DNA from: Selenomonas sp.
GTDB lineage: Bacteria > Bacillota > Negativicutes > Selenomonadales > Selenomonadaceae
DNA length: 45,018 bases
Assembly (NCBI GenBank): GCA_022773585.1
Contig: JALEZZ010000053.1
Span: forward strand, 1 to 45,018
Direction of reading: 5' to 3'
The first letter of the stretch is position 1, and each line of letters begins with the position of its first letter. Position numbers and translations under genes: made by a program. The notes below the pieces were generated by a model. It was given only the letters and a program-made list of their open reading frames with translations, had not been told where the DNA came from and ran no database searches. This document shows positions 40,860 through 45,018 of this stretch, piece by piece.

Positions 40860-43196
40860 ATGTTTAAAATAGAGACCATGAAAGGCCATAACCGCATGTC
40901 CACGCAGGACCTTCTGCTGGCGATTGAAAAAGCGGTCAAGAATGGCGAAACGGAATTTGACATCGCGGCGTCCGGCCAGCACGACATCGGCGGCCCGCTC
41001 TGGAATGCCGACGGCAAGACGCTCCATTTCCACGTCACGAACGCCGGCCAGCGCGTCGGCTCCATGTGCCTGCCGGGCACGGAAATCGTCGTCGATGAAT
41101 CGACGTCCGCGGACGTCGGCTGGCTGAACGCGGGCGGCCTCATCACCGTCAAGGGCGACGCCGGCGACACGGCGGGCCACTGCTCGTCGGGCGGCAAGAT
41201 CTACATCGGCGGTCGCGCGGGCACGCGCTCGGGCTCGCTGATGAAGCACGACCCGCTCTATGAAGAGCCGGAACTCTGGATTCTCAAGAACGTCGGTTCG
41301 TTCTCATTCGAGTTCATGGGCGGCGGCAAGGCCGTCGTCTGCGGCTGGGACAGCGAAGAATTTGACTCCGTGCTCGGCGAGCGCCCCTGCGTCGGCATGG
41401 TCGGCGGCGTCGTCTACGTGCGCGGCCCCATCGACCAGCTGCCGCCGGACGTGCGCCCGCACGCGCTCGATGACGACGACATCGCTTTCCTCAAGGGCGG
41501 CATGGGGGCCTTCCTCGCCGCTGTCGATCACGCAGACCTCGAAGGAGAGCTCTCCGACTGGACGAAATGGCAGAAGCTCGTCCCGCTGACGGCCGCCGAA
41601 AAGGCCGCGCAGCCGAAATCCGAAAGCGTCCGCGATTTCCGCCTGCACGAATGGGTCAAGGGCGGCATCTTCTCCGACGTCGCGCATGACGATTTTGCCG
41701 TCCACAACACGCTCTCGCATGGCGACTACCGTCTGCGCGTGCCGAGCTGGGACAACGCGAAATACGCGGCGCCCTGCGAATTCTCCTGCCCGACGGGCAT
41801 CCCGACGCAGCGCCGCTACGGCCTCATCCGCCAGGGCAAGCTCGACGAAGCGCTCCACCTCGAACTCGAGTACACGCCGTTCCCAGGCTCCGTCTGCGGC
41901 TCCGTCTGCCCGAACCCCTGCATGGACGGCTGCACGCGCGGCGGCATCGACTTCCCAATTCAGATCGGCGACCTCGGCTATCGCTCCGCCTTCACGCAGG
42001 TCGAGCCGCCGAAGAACCATACCGGCAAGAATGTCGCCATCATCGGCGGCGGCGTCGCGGGCCTCTCGGCGGCCTGGCAGCTCGCGCGCAAAGGCCACAG
42101 CGTCACCGTCTATGACGAGGCTGACCACATCGGCGGCAAGCTCGAGCAGGTCATCCCGCGCGGCCGCCTCGCGCACGAGCTCCTCGAAGCCGAACTCAAG
42201 CGCATCGAGAGCGTCGGCGTGAAATTCGTATCGGGCTGCAAAGTCGACAAGGCGAAATTCGAAGCGCTCCAGAAGGGGAGCGACGCCGTCATCGTCGCGA
42301 CGGGCGGCACGAAGTCCCGCTTCTTCCCGTGGGAAGGCGTCGAGCACCTGACGATGGGCCTCGAATACCTCAAAGCCATCAACCGCGGCGAACATCCGAA
42401 GACGGGCAAAAAAGTCGTCGTCATCGGCGCCGGCAACTCCGGCATGGACACGTGCCGCGGCGCCTACGACATGGGCGCCGAGAGCGTCGTCGCCGTCGAC
42501 GTGCAGAAACCGGCCGCGTTCGCCGATGAAATCAAATACGTCGAAAGCCGCGGCGGCAAGCTCGTCTGGCCGTTCTTCACCTCGAAGATCACGGAAAAAG
42601 GCGTCTACGCGAATGACGGCCGCTTCATCGAAGCCGACCAGGTCATTGTCTCCATCGGCGAAGAGCCGGTGCTCGACTTCCTGCCGGACGACGACCGCAT
42701 CCAGTACTTCCGCAAGAGCTGGCTCGTCCCGGACAAGACGCAGTCCATCCTCCCCGGCGTCTTCACGGCGGGCGACACCATCAAACCGGGCCGCCTGACC
42801 GACGCCATCGGCAGCGGGCGCAAAGCGGCATGGTACGCCGACCAGTACATGAACGGCACGGCCGAGCCCTTCCCCGAAAAGAAGAAGATTCCGGCCGAGC
42901 GCCTCTCGACGGCGTACTTCGAGCGCTGCCACCACTGCGACCTCGGCGACCCCGTCGACGACCACACGCGCTGCGTCAGCTGCGGCACCTGCCGCGACTG
43001 CAAGATGTGCCTCGAATCCTGCCCCGAGGAAGCCATCACGCGCATCCAGCGCGAAGACGGCTCGTGGGAATACCAGAGCGACCCCGACCGCTGCATCGGC
43101 TGCGGCATCTGCGCCGGCGTCTGCCCCTGCGGCGTCTGGACGCTGAAGGACAACCCCGTCAAGATCCCCATGTACTCGACGGGCGCGCAGGCGTAA
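40860..43196 (+). CDS. Glutamate synthase GXGXG domain fused to NAD(P)H/FAD subunit with C-terminal ferredoxin
   Basis: A 778-residue fusion. Residues about 35-245 form the GXGXG beta-helix normally at the C-terminus of GltB (NAGGLITVKGDAGDTAGHCS). The middle is GltD-like: CEFSCPTGIPTQRR, CGSVCPNPCMDGC, an FAD site VAIIGGGVAGLSAAWQLARK and a NAD(P) site VVVIGAGNSGMDTCRG. The tail has cysteine clusters CVSCGTCRDCKMCLESCP and CIGCGICAGVCPCG. It supplies electrons to the FMN subunit. Splitting GltB into three and fusing its last domain to GltD is unlike the proteobacterial enzyme. ATG 40860 has GAGG at 10 nt. The final 117 bp are copied at 44657. Confidence 0.87.
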   Translation: MFKIETMKGHNRMSTQDLLLAIEKAVKNGETEFDIAASGQHDIGGPLWNADGKTLHFHVTNAGQRVGSMCLPGTEIVVDESTSADVGWLNAGGLITVKGDAGDTAGHCSSGGKIYIGGRAGTRSGSLMKHDPLYEEPELWILKNVGSFSFEFMGGGKAVVCGWDSEEFDSVLGERPCVGMVGGVVYVRGPIDQLPPDVRPHALDDDDIAFLKGGMGAFLAAVDHADLEGELSDWTKWQKLVPLTAAEKAAQPKSESVRDFRLHEWVKGGIFSDVAHDDFAVHNTLSHGDYRLRVPSWDNAKYAAPCEFSCPTGIPTQRRYGLIRQGKLDEALHLELEYTPFPGSVCGSVCPNPCMDGCTRGGIDFPIQIGDLGYRSAFTQVEPPKNHTGKNVAIIGGGVAGLSAAWQLARKGHSVTVYDEADHIGGKLEQVIPRGRLAHELLEAELKRIESVGVKFVSGCKVDKAKFEALQKGSDAVIVATGGTKSRFFPWEGVEHLTMGLEYLKAINRGEHPKTGKKVVVIGAGNSGMDTCRGAYDMGAESVVAVDVQKPAAFADEIKYVESRGGKLVWPFFTSKITEKGVYANDGRFIEADQVIVSIGEEPVLDFLPDDDRIQYFRKSWLVPDKTQSILPGVFTAGDTIKPGRLTDAIGSGRKAAWYADQYMNGTAEPFPEKKKIPAERLSTAYFERCHHCDLGDPVDDHTRCVSCGTCRDCKMCLESCPEEAITRIQREDGSWEYQSDPDRCIGCGICAGVCPCGVWTLKDNPVKIPMYSTGAQA

Positions 43197-43199
43197 GCA
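43083..43199 (+). repeat. 117-bp direct repeat, copy 1 (3' end of the glutamate synthase operon)
   Basis: Covers the last ferredoxin cluster through GCGTAAGCA after the stop. It is nearly identical (three differences noted by eye) to 44657-44773. Confidence 0.85.
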
Positions 43200-43222
43200 A
43201 AATTTCATAGCACATAAAAACA

Positions 43223-43257
43223 GGACGGCCGCACGTTTTTCCGACGTGCGGCCGTCC
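43223..43257. terminator. Terminator of the glutamate synthase operon
   Basis: Perfect 13-bp stem GGACGGCCGCACG / CGTGCGGCCGTCC. The T run is better on the minus strand (TGTTTTTA), so it probably works in both directions. Confidence 0.75.
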
Positions 43258-43280
43258 CTTTGCGTTTGCCGTGTTTCTTC

Positions 43281-43310
43281 TTGACATGTTCTGCGTCCAA
43301 AGCCTATACT
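43281..43310 (+). promoter_or_regulatory. Promoter of a candidate small RNA
   Basis: TTGACA (43281-43286), 18-bp spacer, TATACT (43305-43310). No coding gene follows before the terminator-like hairpin at 43377-43414. Confidence 0.6.
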
Positions 43311-43317
43311 GATTCTG

Positions 43318-43414
43318 TTCTGAAGGAACGCTCCTTCTGGATGAGAATCCAAGGTTCGAAGAAACATCCGGACAGCAAAAAAGGCCACGACTCGTCCAAA
43401 GATGATGGCCTTTT
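43318..43414 (+). ncRNA. Candidate small RNA of about 97 nt
   Basis: Defined by the promoter at 43281-43310 and a terminal hairpin AAAAGGCCA..TGGCCTTTT. The 5' part has a hairpin GAAGGA-ACGC-TCCTTC. TGTTCTGAAGGAACGCTC (43316-43333) recurs with one extra A at 279-297 before another terminator. The final hairpin could instead serve the minus-strand gene at 43546, as its T run is longer in that direction. Confidence 0.45.
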
Positions 43415-43545
43415 GAGCTAATCCAATTGTGCTATTGTCGGCGGACCATCTGTTTTGTGGTTCGCTCTTTCTATTTACGATTATTATAAGCAATTTTTCT
43501 TTTTGCGTCAACCATTTCGGGGGAGGGTGACAGAAGGGCGAACGG

Positions 43546-44454
43546 TCAGTGCAGGCACTGGTTCTTGAAGATCAGCATGCCGTCGGTGATGTATTTTATA
43601 ATTTGGGTAGAGTCATCTTCTGTGTGGAATTCCCTATCACTCCACTTGATATATATTCCAGTTGGGGAGCCAAAGCCAGTAGAATCGCTTCCTAACTCTA
43701 AGACTTGCAATTTGGTATCGCTCAAGAACCTGCGATAAGAATACTTTTCAATCCCCCCATCGCCATCTGGGTGATACATCGTGTACACACCGTTGGACGA
43801 GTTATAGGTGAATGCAATCCAGTCATCTGAATCGGATTCATTCGTCATCTTGTACCATTTGCTCGGCAGGTTGGAAGAAGACTGCTCTTCCGGGTACTCG
43901 ATGACGGTGAACTCCCGGTTGCCGTTCGCAGCGGTATACGCTGTGAACGAATCGCCCAAAGAGTAGCCGTTCGTGATGAGCGCAGCGACTTGCGAGAGGA
44001 TGTGGTGACCGGATCCGTAGTTTACGTAAGAACCGCTGTTATCATCGTATTCATACGTCCCGCTGTCTGCATCGTCGACGAGATCTTCCACGTACATCAT
44101 ATTGCAATCGGCATCGTAACTGATTTTCTGCGTCATGCCATCGCCCATGTAGATGGTGTACGTCTCGCCGTCATAGTCATACGAAAAGTCATTCGTGCCG
44201 CCGTCGATGTCGTTGTGCACGAGGTATTCGCCGTGCGGCGCTCGGTTGGCATAGACACCGTAGTGCGGCACGCTTTCATAGGACAGGATGAACGTGGATT
44301 CGTCACCGTTGCTGCCCGAGCTGCTGTACCGGAGGCTCGTCTGCGTCAGATCATACGCGGCATGGGCCACCGTGCCCGTCATCATCCCCTGCACCATCAG
44401 CGACAGTGCGCAGAAGACGGCGAGCAATAAGCCATTTTTCAAAATACGTATCAT
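43546..44454 (-). CDS. Exported protein of unknown function
   Basis: A 302-residue protein with a signal peptide (MIRILKNGLLLAVFCALSLM then VQGMMTGTVAHA, cleavage likely after AHA). The mature part is rich in D, S, Y and G with repeated beta-strand-like segments (ETYTIYMGDGMTQKISYD, GVYTMYHPDGDGGIEKYSYR), so it is probably an extracellular beta protein. I recognise no domain. The coding bases of its C-terminal half are more AT-rich than the surroundings, which hints at foreign origin. The start at 44454 follows GGAGGT. Confidence 0.72.
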   Translation of the reverse strand: MIRILKNGLLLAVFCALSLMVQGMMTGTVAHAAYDLTQTSLRYSSSGSNGDESTFILSYESVPHYGVYANRAPHGEYLVHNDIDGGTNDFSYDYDGETYTIYMGDGMTQKISYDADCNMMYVEDLVDDADSGTYEYDDNSGSYVNYGSGHHILSQVAALITNGYSLGDSFTAYTAANGNREFTVIEYPEEQSSSNLPSKWYKMTNESDSDDWIAFTYNSSNGVYTMYHPDGDGGIEKYSYRRFLSDTKLQVLELGSDSTGFGSPTGIYIKWSDREFHTEDDSTQIIKYITDGMLIFKNQCLH

Positions 44455-44656
44455 ATTGACCTCCTATCAAAAAATGAAATCCATATCCAATAACAGTTTA
44501 TCCGTTTACGATACACATTACAAATTGATGATTAGGGGGGTTAACGAAAACGTTCAAGAAGTGCAGGAGCCTCTCCCATGCTCCCGTTCTCGCAGGATTG
44601 CTCGGCTTTTCAATCGCGCAAAAAGACGACACTTTTTCTGCACGCAAAGCGTCCTT

Positions 44657-44773
44657 CCCGACCGCTGCATCGGCTGCGGCATCTGCGCCGGCGTCTGCCC
44701 CTGCGGCGTCTGGACGCTGAAGGACAACCCCGTCAAGATTCCGATGTACTCTACGGGCGCGCAGGCGTAAGCA
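44657..44773 (+). pseudogene. 117-bp direct repeat, copy 2 (fragment of the glutamate synthase 3' end)
   Basis: Encodes DRCIGCGICAGVCPCGVWTL...STGAQA and the stop, as at 43083-43199, but is preceded by unrelated sequence, so no functional gene remains. It lies 1.46 kb after the original, with the small RNA candidate and the exported protein gene between the copies. Confidence 0.8.
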
Positions 44774-44926
44774 GACACTTAGCGCATTTGACGGGCTGAT
44801 GTTCTCGTGGTAAGATAAAGGCATAGAAAAAGAGCGAACACGATGATGGTCGCCCGAACGTCAGTTGGTATATTCGAAAAAATTGAGGCTTCTCCCATAA
44901 CTGTGGGTAAGCCAGCATGAAAAAAA

Positions 44927-45004
44927 GAAATCACTTGCACGCTCTGCTATAGTAGAAGCTGCTAAACAAACTGCCTTCGCAAAGGAGTCCGTGCAAGTGA
45001 TTTC
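44927..45004. repeat. 14-bp inverted repeat around the transposase start codon
   Basis: GAAATCACTTGCAC (44927-44940) and its perfect complement GTGCAAGTGATTTC (44991-45004), the latter containing the GTG start codon. The promoter at 44945-44953 lies between the arms, so only transcripts entering from outside carry both. Confidence 0.7.
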
Positions 45005-45018
45005 TGCTTCTACTCTAG
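44991..45018 (+). CDS. ISL3-type transposase, first codons (partial)
   Basis: GTG 44991 is 3 nt after AAAGGAG (44981-44987) and opens MQVISASTL, running off the window. The assignment rests on its position just inside the element end. Confidence 0.5.

Larger units (their letters stand above)
44887..45018 (+). mobile_element. Left end of a second ISL3-type insertion sequence (partial)
   Basis: Starts with the terminal repeat GGCTTCTCCCATAACTGTGG (44887-44906), which pairs with the right end at 115-137. An extended -10 promoter (TGCTATAGT, 44945-44953), an AAAGGAG site and a GTG start follow, and the element leaves the window. Confidence 0.65.

Noticed and set aside
41304..43511. 735-residue open frame on the minus strand opposite the GltD-like gene
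   Set aside because: Composition (A, D, R, V rich) is typical of an antisense shadow, and the plus strand encodes an intact enzyme.
44774..44886. Gene between the 117-bp repeat and the right-hand insertion sequence
   Set aside because: No open frame with a ribosome binding site or recognisable product in these 113 bases.
1..45018. CRISPR array
   Set aside because: No regularly spaced identical repeats were seen; the repeats present are isolated intergenic palindromes and one 117-bp duplication.

Overview
The window looks like a GC-rich member of the Negativicutes (Selenomonas or Mitsuokella type; inferred). It combines Firmicute-style Shine-Dalgarno sites (AAAGGAG, GGAGG), AT-rich sigma-70-type promoters, a glycyl-radical fermentation operon, a ferredoxin-rich three-gene glutamate synthase operon, and small type I toxin loci. 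No rRNA, tRNA or CRISPR array was seen.

Layout. 1-137: right end of an ISL3-type insertion sequence. 337-4944: glycyl radical enzyme, its radical-SAM activase and a fructose-6-phosphate aldolase-like transaldolase. 5000-7250: two small hydrophobic-peptide genes, each facing a convergent antisense promoter, a decayed MFS transporter and a DUF2325-type protein. 7377-9853: a frameshifted secreted hydrolase whose 3' end is cut by an IscB nuclease gene with a probable omega-RNA leader. 9905-11573: nitroreductase, DeoR regulator and a remnant of the first toxin locus. 11596-12538: serine recombinase and a small gene of unknown function. 12744-27202: a nine-gene overlapping operon encoding an Ssp-type DNA phosphorothioation system (SspD, SspB, SspC, SspA), the SspE effector, and a second block (PLD-helicase, 56-aa protein, DndD-like ATPase, 186-aa protein) that is the likely second restriction arm. 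27226-29063: HigA with a broken HigB, an exported protein, and an XRE regulator with a small membrane protein. 29277-30934: DUF4446 and M23 peptidase genes. 31032-37310: a Uma2-type gene that appears split in two, with an endonuclease/phosphatase pseudogene, an MFS transporter, a YjbR protein, a DNA glycosylase and an intact IS3-family element between the halves. 37289-37776: RelBE. 37906-43196: glutamate synthase operon. 43281-44773: candidate small RNA, an exported protein and a 117-bp copy of the 3' end of the glutamate synthase operon. 44887-45018: left end of a second ISL3-type element.

How it fits together. The core of the window is a defence island. SspA should mobilise cysteine sulfur, SspD and SspC should activate and insert it into the DNA backbone at sites opened by SspB, and SspE plus the second block should attack DNA lacking the mark. 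A recombinase, small toxin loci and insertion sequences surround it. Three parS-like 16-mers (2227, 10502, 19365) and the DUF4446/M23 pair suggest the island lies in the origin-proximal part of a chromosome. Several genes are broken by one-base shifts (hydrolase, EEP nuclease, probably the activase start), which may be real decay or consensus errors.
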